Assembly (NCBI RefSeq): GCF_001908105.1
Contig: NZ_MKGQ01000003.1
Location: 1-64,000 of the forward strand
Length of the DNA: 64,000 bases
Direction: 5' to 3'
Source of the DNA: Xenorhabdus eapokensis
GTDB lineage: Bacteria > Pseudomonadota > Gammaproteobacteria > Enterobacterales > Enterobacteriaceae
The position numbers were made by a program, and so were the translations under genes. The notes beneath the pieces are model-generated. The model did not search any database and had not been told where the DNA came from. It saw only the letters and a list, made by a program, of their open reading frames with translations. Positions 1 through 13,930 of the stretch are shown here, in pieces; the first letter of the stretch is position 1, and every line of letters begins with the position of its first letter.

Positions 1-314
1 TGGTTCAGACAGTGTGATATTCGATTTCATAAGAACAGGCAATAAGTCATCTGATTACCGATTATAACACCAATGCAGATAGTTTATCTGATCAACTTAT
101 CAGGCTGGATATACCTAATATGATCAAAATAAATCTTACATATTCATTATTACCGATAAAAACATCTCTTTATCTACCGATAAGGATCAAAATCAACACT
201 TGTTGATTAATAATTTTTATATGATAATCCCTCTGTTTTCTATAACGATTTGTGTCAATAAAATAGAAAAAATCAATTCAGTAATTGCTATTCAATAAAA
301 TAAATCGGAAAAAT
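1..314. other. AT-rich intergenic region at window start
   Basis: No convincing gene or RNA is visible here. The stretch is very AT-rich and precedes the membrane-protein gene that starts at 315, so it probably carries that gene's promoter and untranslated leader. I could not single out a promoter with confidence. Confidence 0.5.
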
Positions 315-1130
315 ATGGATACTCAAGATATGAATCTCAATTCAGGAGAGAACAGCGTCTCTCTGAGCAAGGAAAAAGATACATTCATTCCAGATGGTCG
401 TGCTGCGGGAGCTGGGGCGGCAACAGAGTGGATTGGTAATGCATGGGAAATGTTTAAAGCAAAACCACTGAAATGGATACTGTTATATTTAATCTATTTC
501 GTTATCATTGCAATTTTACAATTCATCCCTATCATCAGTATTGCCACGATTCTGTTTAGTTCAGTATTTATTGCTGGATTTATTGCTGCCAGTGAAAAAC
601 AGCGAACAACCGGTGATTTTGAAATAGAATTACTTTTCCATGGGTTTAAGAATAAACTTGGCTCATTAGTGGCTGTTGGCGGGCTTGTCATTGGCATATA
701 TATACTTGGTGCCATTGCTGCTGTCATACTTGGTGGAACAAGCCTAATTCAAGTATTATTGGCAGGACAGGAATCAGACCCAATGCTAGTAATGGGTGGT
801 TTTTCTACTTTAATGCTGGCAATATTGGTTATATTCTTCTTTGGCATTGTTGCCCTTGCATTTAGTTGGTTTGCTCCTGCTCTGATTATCATTAATGATT
901 TAAAATTTGGTGAAGCAATATCAATGAGTTTAAGTGCAGTAAGAAAAAATCTATTCGGTGGTTTCCTGTTTTTCTTATTGACGGGTCTTCTGATGTTTAT
1001 TTCCGCAATTCCACTTGGTTTAGGTTTGATTGTTACTTTACCTATGTATATGGCAACCTATTATACAACTTATCGCAGCATTTTTTATGCTACAGAAACC
1101 CAAGAAACAAAATCTCACTTAATCAATTAA
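315..1130 (+). CDS. Multi-pass inner-membrane protein, BPSS1780-like family
   Basis: The product is 271 residues. The first ~45 residues are hydrophilic, followed by a short conserved-looking stretch (WIGNAWEMFKAKPLKW) and then about six hydrophobic segments to near residue 260, so it is an integral inner-membrane protein. The layout resembles BPSS1780-type membrane proteins, a family of unknown function that I recall only by name. I chose the ATG at 315 because GGAA lies 5 bases upstream; an in-frame TTG at 285 would add ten residues and has no ribosome site. The gene ends at a bidirectional terminator shared with serS. In E. coli the dms genes flank serS here, so this gene is a lineage-specific neighbour. 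No catalytic motif is visible. Confidence 0.8.
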   Translation: MDTQDMNLNSGENSVSLSKEKDTFIPDGRAAGAGAATEWIGNAWEMFKAKPLKWILLYLIYFVIIAILQFIPIISIATILFSSVFIAGFIAASEKQRTTGDFEIELLFHGFKNKLGSLVAVGGLVIGIYILGAIAAVILGGTSLIQVLLAGQESDPMLVMGGFSTLMLAILVIFFFGIVALAFSWFAPALIIINDLKFGEAISMSLSAVRKNLFGGFLFFLLTGLLMFISAIPLGLGLIVTLPMYMATYYTTYRSIFYATETQETKSHLIN

Positions 1131-1155
1131 ATATTTTCAATAGATATTTATATGT

Positions 1156-1182
1156 AAAAAGCGCCATATTCGGCGCTTTTTT
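1156..1182. terminator. Bidirectional terminator between the membrane-protein gene and serS
   Basis: A perfect 10-bp inverted repeat (AAAAAGCGCC / GGCGCTTTTT, loop of 6) has an A-run on its left and a T-run on its right, so it can end transcription from both converging genes. Confidence 0.9.
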
Positions 1183-1199
1183 ATTAAAAAAATATGGTA

Positions 1200-2549
<1,350 letters not shown>

Positions 2550-2579
2550 TTAGATATAAACCTTACCGTATCAAGAAAA

Positions 2580-3923
2580 TTAACGATAGCGTTTTGTTGG
2601 GCTATTTTGATCCTGTTCCATTAGCCAGTTTAACTTTTCACCTATCTTACTTTCCAGCCCTCTGGCAGTCGGGTAATAATAACGTGCTTGTTGCATTTCT
2701 GGTGGAAAATAGACTTCGCCGGCTGCATATGCGTTAGTTTCATCATGAGCGTAGCGGTACTCTTCACCAAACCCGATTTCTTTCATTAATTTAGTCGGAG
2801 CATTACGCAAATGGGCAGGAACATCATAATCCGGTTTGTTTTGTGCATCCGCCATAGCTGCTTTGAATGCGGTATAAACAGCATTACTTTTCGGTGCACA
2901 TGCAAGATAGACAATCGCCTGTGCGATCGCCCTTTCTCCTTCAGCCGCTCCTACACGCGTAAAACAATCCCATGCTGCAATAGCTATCTGCATTCCGCGT
3001 GGATCAGCATTACCCACATCCTCAGAAGCAATTGCCAGTAACCGACGGGCAACATAAAGAGGATCACCGCCTGCGGTAATAATTCGGGCGTACCAATAAA
3101 GTGCTGCATCAGGTGCTGAACCGCGGATTGATTTATGCAGTGCAGAAATTAAATCGTAATATCGATCACCTTGATTATCAAACCTGGCACTCCTTTCCCC
3201 ACTCACTTCTTTCAGTAATTCCGGCGTCAAAATCCGTTGCCCTTGCGCATCGGTTTCTGCCATGTCCGACATCATCTCCAGCAAATTCAGTGAACGGCGT
3301 GCATCTCCCGCCACAAGCTCTGCTATCATTTGACGAGTATTGTCCGGTAAGACGATATTTTGCCCACCAATGCCACGCTCTGTATCGTTCATGGCCTGAA
3401 TAAGAACCTGTTCAATTTCTGCCGTCGAAAGTGATTTCAATAAATAGACACGAGCCCGTGACAATAAGGCCGAATTTAATTCGAAGGAGGGATTTTCAGT
3501 GGTTGCACCAATAAATGTGATCGTACCATCTTCAATATGTGGCAAGAACGCATCCTGCTGGCTCTTATTGAATCGATGAACCTCATCAACAAATGAAATA
3601 GTTCTGCGCCCTACATTACGATTTTGTCGTGCTTTTTCTATGGATTCACGAATTTCTTTTATGCCAGAAGTGACTGCCGAAATACGCTCAATATCAGCTT
3701 GTGCATAATAACCAATAATTTCAGCTAGTGTTGTTTTTCCTGTTCCGGGCGGTCCCCATAAAATCATGGAATGAAGGTGACCAGCCCGGATGGCTCGCGG
3801 CAAAGGCTTTCCTTCCGCCAGTAAGTGCTGTTGGCCAATATACTGATCTAATGTGACTGGCCGCATTCTTGCGGCCAGTGGCTGAAATTCATTTTGTGAA
3901 AAATCGAGCGAAAGATTGTTCAC
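2580..3923 (-). CDS. rarA: Replication-associated recombination protein A (AAA+ ATPase)
   Basis: RarA (MgsA) is a clamp-loader-like AAA+ ATPase acting at stalled replication forks. Walker A is GPPGTGKT at residues 57-64 and the Walker B-type motif is FVDEVHRF. Sensor 1 (GATTENPSF) and the arginine-finger region (LLSRARVY) follow, with a C-terminal tetramerisation domain. The length of 447 equals that of E. coli RarA. Only 7 bases separate its start from the lolA stop, so lolA-rarA are probably one transcript, as in E. coli. Confidence 0.97.
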   Translation of the reverse strand: MNNLSLDFSQNEFQPLAARMRPVTLDQYIGQQHLLAEGKPLPRAIRAGHLHSMILWGPPGTGKTTLAEIIGYYAQADIERISAVTSGIKEIRESIEKARQNRNVGRRTISFVDEVHRFNKSQQDAFLPHIEDGTITFIGATTENPSFELNSALLSRARVYLLKSLSTAEIEQVLIQAMNDTERGIGGQNIVLPDNTRQMIAELVAGDARRSLNLLEMMSDMAETDAQGQRILTPELLKEVSGERSARFDNQGDRYYDLISALHKSIRGSAPDAALYWYARIITAGGDPLYVARRLLAIASEDVGNADPRGMQIAIAAWDCFTRVGAAEGERAIAQAIVYLACAPKSNAVYTAFKAAMADAQNKPDYDVPAHLRNAPTKLMKEIGFGEEYRYAHDETNAYAAGEVYFPPEMQQARYYYPTARGLESKIGEKLNWLMEQDQNSPTKRYR

Positions 3924-3930
3924 TTAAACC

Positions 3931-4542
3931 TCACTGGCGTTGATCGTCCAGCGTGACCCCTGCCGGTACGGTAAATTTAAATTTTGCCGCATCCACGTTT
4001 ACATTTTGCTGCCCTTTCAATTGGTAAGCACTTTTTTGCCCATCCTGTTCAACGGCAGTAAATTTTTGGATTGTTCCTTCTGGTGTCACGGTAATTGAAA
4101 AATGTTTTAAATTGCCATTGCTATTATGGGGAGTCAGCTCGAAATTATTACCGTTTTGCATAACCTTGTACTGTTTCCAGTCGGCAGGATCATTGCGTGC
4201 AATCAGCATAAATGGCGTATTTCCCGTCGCTTCTTTTAACCAATTTGCCGTCACCTGTTCAACAAAAGGATTATAAAACCACAGCGTCTTGCCATCAGAA
4301 ACCAAAACACTCTCATCAGGTGACGTCATATGCCAGTTAAACAAATTTGGGCGTTTGATCCAAAGCTCTCCCTCTCCTTGTTGGACTGTTGAACCATCAT
4401 TGCTAGTTACTGTTTGAGTAAAACTAGCATGAAAACTATTCACCTTTCCTAAACGCCCTTGCAGATCCTGCGTTGCATTAGCCCAAGCAGAACCTATGCT
4501 CACACCCATCATCAGACAACCAATCAACATCAGTTTTTTCAT
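3931..4542 (-). CDS. lolA: Periplasmic lipoprotein chaperone LolA
   Basis: LolA takes lipoproteins released by LolCDE at the inner membrane and carries them through the periplasm to LolB. I place the start at the ATG at 4542 rather than an in-frame TTG six bases earlier. This gives 203 residues, the E. coli length, and a clean signal peptide: MKK, a hydrophobic core and cleavage after AWA at residue 21. The mature part has the LolA pattern, with [13 protein letters not shown] near residue 80 and a [17 protein letters not shown] strand. It sits between ftsK and rarA in conserved order. Confidence 0.97.
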   Translation of the reverse strand: MKKLMLIGCLMMGVSIGSAWANATQDLQGRLGKVNSFHASFTQTVTSNDGSTVQQGEGELWIKRPNLFNWHMTSPDESVLVSDGKTLWFYNPFVEQVTANWLKEATGNTPFMLIARNDPADWKQYKVMQNGNNFELTPHNSNGNLKHFSITVTPEGTIQKFTAVEQDGQKSAYQLKGQQNVNVDAAKFKFTVPAGVTLDDQRQ

Positions 4543-4614
4543 GTGCAAGATACCTTCAATTCGTTTTCTTATCCGCCATCAATTGTCGATACTGTTTACA
4601 TTTCACGGCGATAA

Positions 4615-7600
4615 TTAATGTTCATGTGACGGAGGTGCTAAAACTTCACGATTACCATTATGCCCAGGTGCACTCACTATCTGTTGTGCTTCCATTTGTT
4701 CGACAATCCGGGCTGCTCGGTTATATCCAATCCGGAATTGACGTTGCACACCCGAAATAGAAACGCGACGTTTTTCAACCACAAATTCAACCGCCTGATC
4801 AAACAGGGGATCTAGCTCTTCGTCGCTATCAAATCCCATACCGCCTTCACCGTCTTCTCCTCCTTTGACAATACTGTCTATATATTGAGGACGACCACGG
4901 GCTTTCCAGTCATTCACCACTTCATGCACTTCTTGATCGCGCACGAATGCACCATGAACACGTACAGGAATGGAGGAATTTGGCGCCAAATAAAGCATGT
5001 CTCCCATACCAAGCAATGATTCCGCGCCACCTTGATCAAGAATGGTACGGGAATCTATTTTACTGGATACTGTAAATGCAATACGTGTCGGAATATTTGC
5101 CTTAATCAGTCCGGTAATAATATCAACAGAAGGACGCTGGGTTGCCAATACTAAGTGGATACCTGCTGCTCGTGCTTTCTGAGCCAAACGGGCAATTAAT
5201 TCTTCCACCTTTTTCCCCACTGTCATCATTAAGTCGGCAAACTCATCAACCATGACAACAATATACGGCTCTTTTTTCAGCATAGGATGCGTTGTATCCA
5301 TGCTATCACCTGGCTTCCAGAACGGATCAGGGATCGGCCGCCCCATATTTTCGGCTTGCTTGATCTTGTCGTTATAGCCCGCAAGGTTACGCACACCTAG
5401 AGCTGACATCAGCTTATAGCGTCGCTCCATTTCATTTACGCACCAACGCAATGCATTGGCGGCATCTTTCATATCGGTGACAACTTCAGTCAATAAGTGC
5501 GGAATGCCTTCATAAACCGATAATTCAAGCATTTTAGGGTCAATCATAATAAAGCGCACATCCTCTGGTTTCGCTTTATACAGAATACTGAGGATCATCG
5601 CATTGACCCCTACCGATTTACCCGAACCTGTCGTTCCTGCTACCAATAAATGAGGCATCTTACCCAGATCAGCCACAACCGGCTGCCCTGCAATGTCTTT
5701 TCCTAAGACGATAGTTAACGGTGAAGGGTTATCACGGAATTTCTCACAGTCCAAAACTTCCCGCAGGTAAACCGTTTGGCGTTTTTTATTGGGTAATTCC
5801 AAACCAACATAAGGTCTTCCCGGAATAACTTCCACGATACGGACGGCTACCGCTGAAAGCGAGCGAGCGAGGTCACGTGATAAGTTAGAGATACGCGAAG
5901 CTTTCACTCCAGGAGCTAAATCCAATTCAAATCGTGTAATGACAGGCCCTGGAGAAAATCCAACAACATCTGCTTTAACACGATAATCGTTCAAACGCGC
6001 TTCAATTAAACGCGAAGTTTGCTCAAGCGCAAACATGTCAACCGGTTCTTCTTCCGCCGGTGGTTCAGCCAAAAGATCCAAAGAAGGCATCGGCGTCGTT
6101 GGTTTTGGCAATGGCTGATCATTACGTCTCAAAAATGGATGGAACAGGCTATCTTGCTGCGGTTGCTGCACAAAAGTAGGCTGATTCCTCGATTCGTGAG
6201 AATCAAGAGTGATTGCTGTATTTTTGTCCTGAATTTGTTGAGCCGGTGGCTCTGTTGGCATAACAAATTCCGTCGGCTCAGGTTGATTCAGGTGGTAACG
6301 TTCACGTTGCTGTTGCTCAAACGCTATCCTCAACGCTTCTTCCTGTGCTTTTTGTTCATCTACTGGCTGTTCGCCTATAGTTTGTCCATCTGCACTATTT
6401 TTCGTCAACTCATCAGCTACTGTTGGTTGCTTATCTATCAGCGTACTGTCTTCACGAGACTCTGACTCTCTGTTTCCTTCTTCTAGATCAGCACCATAGC
6501 GCTCACGTTGCTGTTCGAGGAATTGCTGACGCAACATGTCTTGCTGTTGGGCATCCATTCGCTGTTCGTTAGCTTCTGCAATTAACTCATTCTGCCTCTC
6601 TTTTTCTTTCCGTTGCATGTGTTCTGCCAAACGGTGAGAAGGCACTTTGATACCATACAATTCGCGACGTGTTGGGATCCTGACAGGATTAGGGCGCGGC
6701 ATTTCAGGACCAATACCTTGTTTAACCTGTGGATTCTTCGCCATAACAGCAGAGCTCACAATATCCGCTGCCGTATTTTTCAAATTGGCATTATCAGTTG
6801 CAGGAAGCGTAAATATATCGGTGACATCATCTTGTGAATGCGCACTCGTACCAGCAGAACTGTTTGTGGATAGATTTGAAATAACCTGAGAAAAATCATC
6901 TGATTGTGGATGTGTGTCTGATTGGTCATCATCCGGTAATTCAAAAGAATAGCGAACAGGCTCCTGCTCCTGAGGTTGATCAAATGCTGGAGCAGTCGGA
7001 GAATCTGACGCAGGTTGTAACGCGGGATCTGTATTAGCTAATTCGGCTAATGTTGGGGCTGTCAGTAATACATCGTCTGCGTCTGGTGTTTCAGTTGCAA
7101 CCGCAGATTTAACCATTTCATGTTTGTCTGCATGTTCTGCGTGTTCTTGTTCACTGGCTGAACGTTCGGAAACTAACGCACTCTCTAAATCATTTTCGTC
7201 ACATTCAGCATCATGACGGCCACGATTGATGACAAAACTCAGTGAATCCAAAATAACTGCGCCAATTTTTTCTGCAATCGCAAGCCATGACCAACCTGTA
7301 AACAGTGTGAATCCAACGGCCCAAATGCCAAGCAGTGCCAATGTTGCCCCCAGGATGTTGAACCACGGTAGAATCGCATTGCTGAATAAATTGCCAATGA
7401 CTCCGCCAGCAGCAAAATCATTTAAATCATCAATATTGAGTGCAGCCAAACCACATGATGTCAGTATCAGAGCTAAAGCACCAATAACGCGTAATGCAAG
7501 TGTGAAGAAATCAATGTACTCTTGCCTATCTTTCTGACGGAAAGCATTCCAACACCCTAACAACATAAATGGCGGGACTGCATAGGCAAGAATACCAAAT

Positions 7601-7833
7601 GCCGAGAATAGTATGTCAGATAACCAGGCACCAACACTGCCCCCCCAATTATGGACGGGTTCATGCCATGATGTCTGTGACCAACTGGGATCAGATGGAT
7701 TGAAGCTGATAAGCGCTACTATTAAATACACAGCACAGATAGCAATAACCAACAGAACGGCTTCCAGAAGCCGGCGGCCACTGCTTATCTTCTTTAACTT
7801 AACACGTTTGTCTTCTGTATATTCCTGGTTCAA
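4615..7833 (-). CDS. ftsK: DNA translocase FtsK
   Basis: FtsK anchors at the septum, recruits late division proteins and pumps DNA toward XerCD-dif. The N-terminal ~210 residues carry the transmembrane segments. Residues ~215-580 are a low-complexity linker rich in Gln, Glu and Pro. The RecA-like motor follows, with Walker [11 protein letters not shown] near residue 731 and Walker B FIMIDPK, and the C-terminal gamma winged helix ([15 protein letters not shown]) reads KOPS sequences. At 1072 residues it is ~250 shorter than E. coli FtsK (1329), nearly all in the linker. The start is TTG at 7833, supported by GGAG 8 bases upstream and by the conserved N-terminus. It lies downstream of lrp and upstream of lolA. 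Confidence 0.97.
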   Translation of the reverse strand: MNQEYTEDKRVKLKKISSGRRLLEAVLLVIAICAVYLIVALISFNPSDPSWSQTSWHEPVHNWGGSVGAWLSDILFSAFGILAYAVPPFMLLGCWNAFRQKDRQEYIDFFTLALRVIGALALILTSCGLAALNIDDLNDFAAGGVIGNLFSNAILPWFNILGATLALLGIWAVGFTLFTGWSWLAIAEKIGAVILDSLSFVINRGRHDAECDENDLESALVSERSASEQEHAEHADKHEMVKSAVATETPDADDVLLTAPTLAELANTDPALQPASDSPTAPAFDQPQEQEPVRYSFELPDDDQSDTHPQSDDFSQVISNLSTNSSAGTSAHSQDDVTDIFTLPATDNANLKNTAADIVSSAVMAKNPQVKQGIGPEMPRPNPVRIPTRRELYGIKVPSHRLAEHMQRKEKERQNELIAEANEQRMDAQQQDMLRQQFLEQQRERYGADLEEGNRESESREDSTLIDKQPTVADELTKNSADGQTIGEQPVDEQKAQEEALRIAFEQQQRERYHLNQPEPTEFVMPTEPPAQQIQDKNTAITLDSHESRNQPTFVQQPQQDSLFHPFLRRNDQPLPKPTTPMPSLDLLAEPPAEEEPVDMFALEQTSRLIEARLNDYRVKADVVGFSPGPVITRFELDLAPGVKASRISNLSRDLARSLSAVAVRIVEVIPGRPYVGLELPNKKRQTVYLREVLDCEKFRDNPSPLTIVLGKDIAGQPVVADLGKMPHLLVAGTTGSGKSVGVNAMILSILYKAKPEDVRFIMIDPKMLELSVYEGIPHLLTEVVTDMKDAANALRWCVNEMERRYKLMSALGVRNLAGYNDKIKQAENMGRPIPDPFWKPGDSMDTTHPMLKKEPYIVVMVDEFADLMMTVGKKVEELIARLAQKARAAGIHLVLATQRPSVDIITGLIKANIPTRIAFTVSSKIDSRTILDQGGAESLLGMGDMLYLAPNSSIPVRVHGAFVRDQEVHEVVNDWKARGRPQYIDSIVKGGEDGEGGMGFDSDEELDPLFDQAVEFVVEKRRVSISGVQRQFRIGYNRAARIVEQMEAQQIVSAPGHNGNREVLAPPSHEH

Positions 7834-7871
7834 GAAAGGCTCTCCAGGTTTTTCTGTTGATTAAATGGAAC

Positions 7872-7894
7872 AACGCTGAGGGTAGCTCAGCGTT
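7872..7894 (-). terminator. Hairpin downstream of lrp
   Basis: A perfect 9-bp stem (AACGCTGAG / CTCAGCGTT, loop of 5) lies between lrp and ftsK. On the lrp strand it is followed only by scattered Ts, not a clean run, so termination is likely partial or factor-dependent. Confidence 0.5.
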
Positions 7895-7965
7895 GAAACT
7901 GTATGCATAAACAGGAGTGTACCTAAGTTTTTTCTGTTTTGCATCTGTACATTTTAGATGAAAGC

Positions 7966-8460
7966 TTAACGAGTCTTAATCACCAAGCGGTTACTCTGTT
8001 TCACTTCTTCCATCACAACATAAGTACGGGTGTCGTTAACACCTGGAAGACGCAACAAAGTTTCGCCGAGCAACTTACGATATGCAGACATATCTGGTAC
8101 ACGTGTTTTCAGCAAGTAGTCAAAATCACCAGAAACTAAATGACACTCTTGGATTTCTTCTAGTTTCTGAACAGCAGTATTAAATTGTTCAAATACATCT
8201 GCTGCACCGCGGTTCAACGTAATTTCAACAAATACCAGCAATGATGCATCCAAATAATGAGGATTCAGCAAAGCCGTATAGCCAGAGATAAAGCCCTGAC
8301 GCTCTAAGCGACGTACACGTTCCAGACAAGGTGTTGGTGACAAACCAACTCTTTTGGATAACTCCACATTAGAAATACGGCCATCTTTTTGCAACTCATT
8401 AAGGATATTACGATCTATACGATCAAGATCTTTTCCTGGACGCTTCTTATTATCTATCAT
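7966..8460 (-). CDS. lrp: Leucine-responsive regulatory protein
   Basis: Lrp is a global regulator that binds DNA as octamers or hexadecamers and senses leucine to control amino-acid, fimbrial and, in nematode symbionts, host-interaction genes. The length of 164 equals E. coli Lrp. The N-terminal helix-turn-helix is at residues ~12-60 (LDRIDRNILNELQKDGRISNVELS..VGLSPTPC) and the RAM ligand/oligomerisation domain at ~75-155, with the conserved CHLVSGDFDYLLKTRV strand. It is transcribed divergently from trxB across an 850-bp gap, so it probably has a long leader; the E. coli gene also has a long leader and autoregulates. Confidence 0.98.
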   Translation of the reverse strand: MIDNKKRPGKDLDRIDRNILNELQKDGRISNVELSKRVGLSPTPCLERVRRLERQGFISGYTALLNPHYLDASLLVFVEITLNRGAADVFEQFNTAVQKLEEIQECHLVSGDFDYLLKTRVPDMSAYRKLLGETLLRLPGVNDTRTYVVMEEVKQSNRLVIKTR

Positions 8461-8598
8461 CTTATTGCTCTCTCTTTATATTCCTACACCTAAAACATTT
8501 TCCCTATCTCTTTCAAGCTGTTGAGCTGGAAAAGATGTCTTCAAAGGTTAAAACTCAATCTGTAACCAAGGTTTAAGGACTACTACAACTTCTAGAAA

Positions 8599-8643
8599 CA
8601 ATCTCCCAGAATACAATTTCCCAGACTGCAATCTCCCAGAATT
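8599..8643. repeat. Three 15-bp tandem repeats upstream of lrp
   Basis: Three adjacent 15-bp units begin CAATCTCCCAGA, CAATTTCCCAGA and CAATCTCCCAGA at 8599, 8614 and 8629. They differ at one position inside the 12-base core and more in the last three bases. Confidence 0.85.
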
Positions 8644-8657
8644 CGATTAATTTTCCC

Positions 8658-8814
8658 TTTGACTTTCCAAGTTGCTGCTATGTTCGCTGTGCTCACTCAC
8701 CCCAATCACTCAGTTACTCATATGTCAGCCACTCATCATTCATACTAGTTTCTATGCGCTTGAGGTTTTGTTCCCTTATCGCCGCACTACAACTTGAAAT
8801 CCATTAGGAATACG
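8658..8814. repeat. Degenerate palindromic intergenic element, ~155 bp
   Basis: The left arm reads CTTTCCAAGTTGCTGC and the right arm GCACTACAACTTGAAA, imperfect inverse complements, around a ~115-bp centre. The arms match the type of palindromic intergenic repeat with TTTCAAGTTGCAGC ends that I recall as common in Xenorhabdus, Photorhabdus and Yersinia. That family link is from memory. A much shorter element with the same arm sequence occurs at 63203-63255 in this window. Confidence 0.6.
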
Positions 8815-9251
8815 ACACGATTTACCAGAACACTGTCTCTCAGAAACATCATTTCCCAGAACACTATTTCTCAAGATATTAGCACCAAAAACACTAGGTT
8901 TTTCAGAAACAGCTTAACGGCAATTTTTATATTCTATGAGAAAATCACTCACACTAATTTATCCATTTTATAGAAACAATTGATTAGCAGAAGAGATAAT
9001 TATCTCTTACACTGATGTTTTCGCAAATGCACAGCCGATTGTCAAAGTAAATGAACAAAAATCAGAACAACCTGCCAAACAAATTTTCAGTAAATCGTTT
9101 CGATAGCTTATTTCGTGTCTCATATGTATAAATGATGTTCAATTCAGGAAGTTAAACAATCATCTCTTACAATACGATTACATCATAGTTACTATCTATC
9201 GGTAAAATCGTTAATAACATGAATATTTTATCTGATAATTGCTTTTTTTAA

Positions 9252-10271
<1,020 letters not shown>

Positions 10272-10287
10272 TCTATCTTTCCCCAAG

Positions 10288-10310
10288 GCGCTATTTCGAT
10301 AGCGCTTTTT
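10288..10310 (+). terminator. Rho-independent terminator after trxB
   Basis: A 7-bp perfect stem (GCGCTAT / ATAGCGC) closed by a TTCG tetraloop is followed directly by five Ts. Confidence 0.9.
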
Positions 10311-10374
10311 AACAGGTAACATACAACCTGGTTTGATATTCCGTATCATCACCCCCTAATCAGAAATTTTTCTT

Positions 10375-12144
10375 ATGGACAAAACAAGACAATCTGAACT
10401 TGTTCGATGGCTGAAGCAGCAAACTGCTCCTGCCCGTCGGTGGCTTCGTTTATCAATGCTACTTGGCTTAATCAGTGGATTGCTGATTATTTCTCAGGCC
10501 TGGCTCTTGGCGACAATCCTCCAGGCTCTGATTATGGACAATGTTCCCCGTGAAAATCTGATCGACCAATTTCTAATGTTGGCCGCTACTTTTACATTAC
10601 GAGCGATTGTCAATGCTGTTCGGGAGCGAATCGGGTTTATTTGTGGCAAAATTGTACGTCAACAAATTCGCAATATGGTACTGGATAAACTCGAACAATT
10701 AGGTCCAGTGTGGGTTAAGGGAAAACCCGCAGGAAGTTGGGCGACCATTATCCTGGAGCAGATAGAAGACATGCAAGATTTCTACTCTCGCTATTTACCT
10801 CAAATTACTCTTGCGACAATGATCCCTATCTTAATTCTGATTACTGTGTTTCCAATTAATTGGGCCGCAGGATTGATTTTATTTGTCACCGCTCCATTGA
10901 TTCCTCTGTTTATGGCTTTGGTCGGGTTAGGAGCCGCAGATGCCAATCGGCGCAATTTTGTTGCTCTCAGCCGATTAAGCGGTAATTTTCTCGATCGTTT
11001 ACGGGGTTTGGAAACTTTGCGCCTGTTTCATCGAGGGGATGCGGAAGTTGAACAAATCGCGGAGTCAACAGAAAACTTTCGTCGTAGGACGATGGAAGTT
11101 CTGCGCATGGCATTCCTATCTTCAGCAGTTTTAGAATTTTTTGCTGCAATTTCCATTGCTGTTGTTGCTGTTTATTTTGGTTTTTCCTATTTGGGCGAAT
11201 TGCACTTTGGTAGCTATGGCATCGGTGTTACGTTGTTTGCAGGTTTCCTCGCGTTAATCCTCGCACCTGAGTTTTTTCAACCACTGCGCGATTTAGGTAC
11301 GTTTTATCACGCCAAAGCCCAGGCAGTCGGAGCGGCAGAATCGCTCTTCACCTTACTTAGCAGCGATGGAGAACAGGTCGCAAATCGCGGTGAGAAAACA
11401 CTATCAGATAAAGAACCCGTAACCATTGAAGCCTGCGGCCTGGAAATTATGTCCCACGATGGACATCGTCTTGCCGGTCCTTTGAATTTTACCATTGATA
11501 AACGTCAGCGAATTGCTCTGGTTGGAAAAAGTGGTGCGGGCAAAAGTTCGTTGATCAATGTATTGCTGGGATTCTTGCCTTATCAGGGTTCCTTAAAAAT
11601 CAATGGTATTGAGTTGCGTGAACTCAATCTCACCAAATGGCGCGAACATTTAAGCTGGGTTGGGCAAAACCCACACCTGCCAGAACAAACAGTGCTCGAT
11701 AATATTCGTCTTGGTCAATATGACGCAACGCAAGAGCAAATCAATGATGTGATGGAACGGGCTTATGTCAGTGAGTTTATTAACGACCTTCCAGATGGAA
11801 TCAATACGGTGATAGGTGACAACGCTGCTCGTCTGTCTGTTGGACAAGCCCAACGTATTGCGGTAGCACGAGCGTTGTTAAATCCTTGCCAATTATTGCT
11901 ATTGGATGAACCAGCCGCTAGCCTTGATGCCCATAGCGAACAGCGTGTGATGATGGCTTTAAATCAAGCATCACATCAACAAACCACATTATTGGTCACT
12001 CACTTGTTAGAAGAAACGCTATCGTATGACCAGATTTGGGTAATGGAAAACGGATTGCTTATTGAGCAAGGTGATTATCAAACTTTAAGCCAGTCTCAAA
12101 GTGTATTTTCTCGTTTATTGTCTCACCGTAGTGTGGAGCTTTAA
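10375..12144 (+). CDS. cydD: Cytochrome bd assembly ABC exporter, CydD subunit
   Basis: CydD pairs with CydC in an inner-membrane ABC transporter needed to assemble cytochrome bd oxidase. Reported substrates include glutathione/cysteine, and haem binding has also been described. The product has a six-helix membrane domain (residues ~20-320) followed by an ATPase domain with Walker A GKSGAGKSS near residue 384, the signature LSVGQAQRIAVARALL and Walker B LLLLDEPAASLD. Length is 589 (E. coli 588). cydC begins 2 bases after its stop, so the two are translationally linked. Confidence 0.96.
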   Translation: MDKTRQSELVRWLKQQTAPARRWLRLSMLLGLISGLLIISQAWLLATILQALIMDNVPRENLIDQFLMLAATFTLRAIVNAVRERIGFICGKIVRQQIRNMVLDKLEQLGPVWVKGKPAGSWATIILEQIEDMQDFYSRYLPQITLATMIPILILITVFPINWAAGLILFVTAPLIPLFMALVGLGAADANRRNFVALSRLSGNFLDRLRGLETLRLFHRGDAEVEQIAESTENFRRRTMEVLRMAFLSSAVLEFFAAISIAVVAVYFGFSYLGELHFGSYGIGVTLFAGFLALILAPEFFQPLRDLGTFYHAKAQAVGAAESLFTLLSSDGEQVANRGEKTLSDKEPVTIEACGLEIMSHDGHRLAGPLNFTIDKRQRIALVGKSGAGKSSLINVLLGFLPYQGSLKINGIELRELNLTKWREHLSWVGQNPHLPEQTVLDNIRLGQYDATQEQINDVMERAYVSEFINDLPDGINTVIGDNAARLSVGQAQRIAVARALLNPCQLLLLDEPAASLDAHSEQRVMMALNQASHQQTTLLVTHLLEETLSYDQIWVMENGLLIEQGDYQTLSQSQSVFSRLLSHRSVEL

Positions 12145-12146
12145 TC

Positions 12147-13922
12147 ATGCGTGTATTACTCCCATTTCTCGCACTCTATCGTCGCCATTGGTTTCTCATT
12201 AGCTTAGGTATGGTATTGGCAATTGTGACACTACTAGCCAGTATTGGGTTGCTAACACTCTCTGGTTGGTTCCTGGCTGGTACCGCCCTGGCAGGGTTCG
12301 CAGGGTTATATACATTCAACTATATGCTGCCAGCCGCCGGTGTTCGCGGTGCGGCCATTTTTCGCACGGCTGGACGTTATGGTGAACGGCTTGTCAGCCA
12401 TGATGCAACATTCCGGGTATTAGCACATTTACGTGTTTTCGCATTTCAAAAAATACTGCCCCTTTCTCCGGGAGGCATTGCTCGTTTTCGTCAAGGTGAG
12501 TTGTTAAATAGGCTTGTTGCGGATGTGGAAACACTGGATCACCTGTATCTGCGCGTTATTTCCCCTGTTCTCGCCGCATTCGTCGTCATTCTCGCTCTGA
12601 CATTCGGCCTGGGCTTGCTTGATATCACCCTCGCTTATACTATTGGCGGTATTATGTTAGGACTGCTGCTGATATTACCTTGCGTGTTTTACCACGCAGG
12701 AAAACCTTATGGCAGAAACATGACCCAACAACGCGGTCAGTATCGTACATTACTGACCAGCGCCTTGCAGGGGCAAGCTGAGTTAAGCGTATTTGGTGCA
12801 CTCAAGCGCTTCCGTCAATCCATGACTGAGATTGAAAATAACTGGCTAAAAAACCAGCAAAAACAAGCCAGTTTAACCGGACTCTCACAAGCCATTATGA
12901 TTTTTTCCACTGGTATTACAGTAACGCTGATTTTGTGGTTGGCTGCGGCAGGGGTGGGAGAAACAGGTGTAGGAGAAAATAGTCAAGCGGGCGCATTAAT
13001 AGCACTGTTTACATTCTGCACCCTTGCTGCGTTCGAAGCACTTGGGCCAGTCACAGTGGCATTCCAGCACATGGGGCAAGTCATTGCATCTGCAACTCGA
13101 GTTTCTCAGTTGATGCACCAAAAACCGGAAGTCACCTTCCCTTCTCATGGACCGCAAGCAAATGACAAGCTCAGTCTTGAAATAAAAAATGTTGATTTCA
13201 CCTACCCTGACCAGCCACAGCCAGTATTGAAAAATATATCTCTATCTCTGACATCCGGCGAACATATTGCTTTACTGGGGAAAACAGGATGTGGTAAATC
13301 AACACTTTTGCAATTATTAACACGTGCCTGGGACGTCAATAGCGGTGAGATTCAACTCAATCAGCACCCGATCTCCCACTATGATGAGTCAACATTACGT
13401 TCAATGATGTCTATCGTTCCGCAGCGGATACATATCTTTAGCCATACCTTGCGTGAAAATCTCTTATTGGCAAAACCAGATGCTCATGACGATGAATTAA
13501 CAACCGTACTGCAACAAGTAGGTTTAGGGTACTTGCTAGACACTGATAAAAAGCTAAACTGTTGGATGGGTGAGGGAGGGCGTCAGCTTTCCGGTGGAGA
13601 ACAGCGTCGCTTGGGTATTGCCAGAGCATTGTTGCACAATGCCCCTTTAATGCTATTGGATGAACCCACTGAAGGACTTGATGCAGATACAGAACAACAA
13701 ATTCTGTCGCTGCTACACCGTAGTTGTCAGCATAAAGCGTTGATTATCGTTACCCATCGACTTACAGGCTTGCAACACATGGATCGGATTTGCGTTATGG
13801 ATGGAGGACGCATTATCGAGCAAGGGAAGCACAATGCGCTACTCGCTCAACAAGGGCGTTACTATCAATTTTATCAGCGACAACAGTTTTATCAGCTACA
13901 GAGCTATTCTGAGCAAAGGTGA
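12147..13922 (+). CDS. cydC: Cytochrome bd assembly ABC exporter, CydC subunit
   Basis: This is the second half of the CydDC heterodimer: six membrane helices (~1-310) and an ATPase domain with Walker [10 protein letters not shown] near residue 378, signature [16 protein letters not shown] and Walker [13 protein letters not shown]. At 591 residues it is somewhat longer than E. coli CydC (573), partly through a [12 protein letters not shown] insertion between membrane helices and a tyrosine/glutamine-rich tail. Its TGA overlaps the region that supplies the ribosome site for aat, so cydD-cydC-aat form one operon. Confidence 0.96.
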   Translation: MRVLLPFLALYRRHWFLISLGMVLAIVTLLASIGLLTLSGWFLAGTALAGFAGLYTFNYMLPAAGVRGAAIFRTAGRYGERLVSHDATFRVLAHLRVFAFQKILPLSPGGIARFRQGELLNRLVADVETLDHLYLRVISPVLAAFVVILALTFGLGLLDITLAYTIGGIMLGLLLILPCVFYHAGKPYGRNMTQQRGQYRTLLTSALQGQAELSVFGALKRFRQSMTEIENNWLKNQQKQASLTGLSQAIMIFSTGITVTLILWLAAAGVGETGVGENSQAGALIALFTFCTLAAFEALGPVTVAFQHMGQVIASATRVSQLMHQKPEVTFPSHGPQANDKLSLEIKNVDFTYPDQPQPVLKNISLSLTSGEHIALLGKTGCGKSTLLQLLTRAWDVNSGEIQLNQHPISHYDESTLRSMMSIVPQRIHIFSHTLRENLLLAKPDAHDDELTTVLQQVGLGYLLDTDKKLNCWMGEGGRQLSGGEQRRLGIARALLHNAPLMLLDEPTEGLDADTEQQILSLLHRSCQHKALIIVTHRLTGLQHMDRICVMDGGRIIEQGKHNALLAQQGRYYQFYQRQQFYQLQSYSEQR

Positions 13923-13930
13923 TGCAACTT

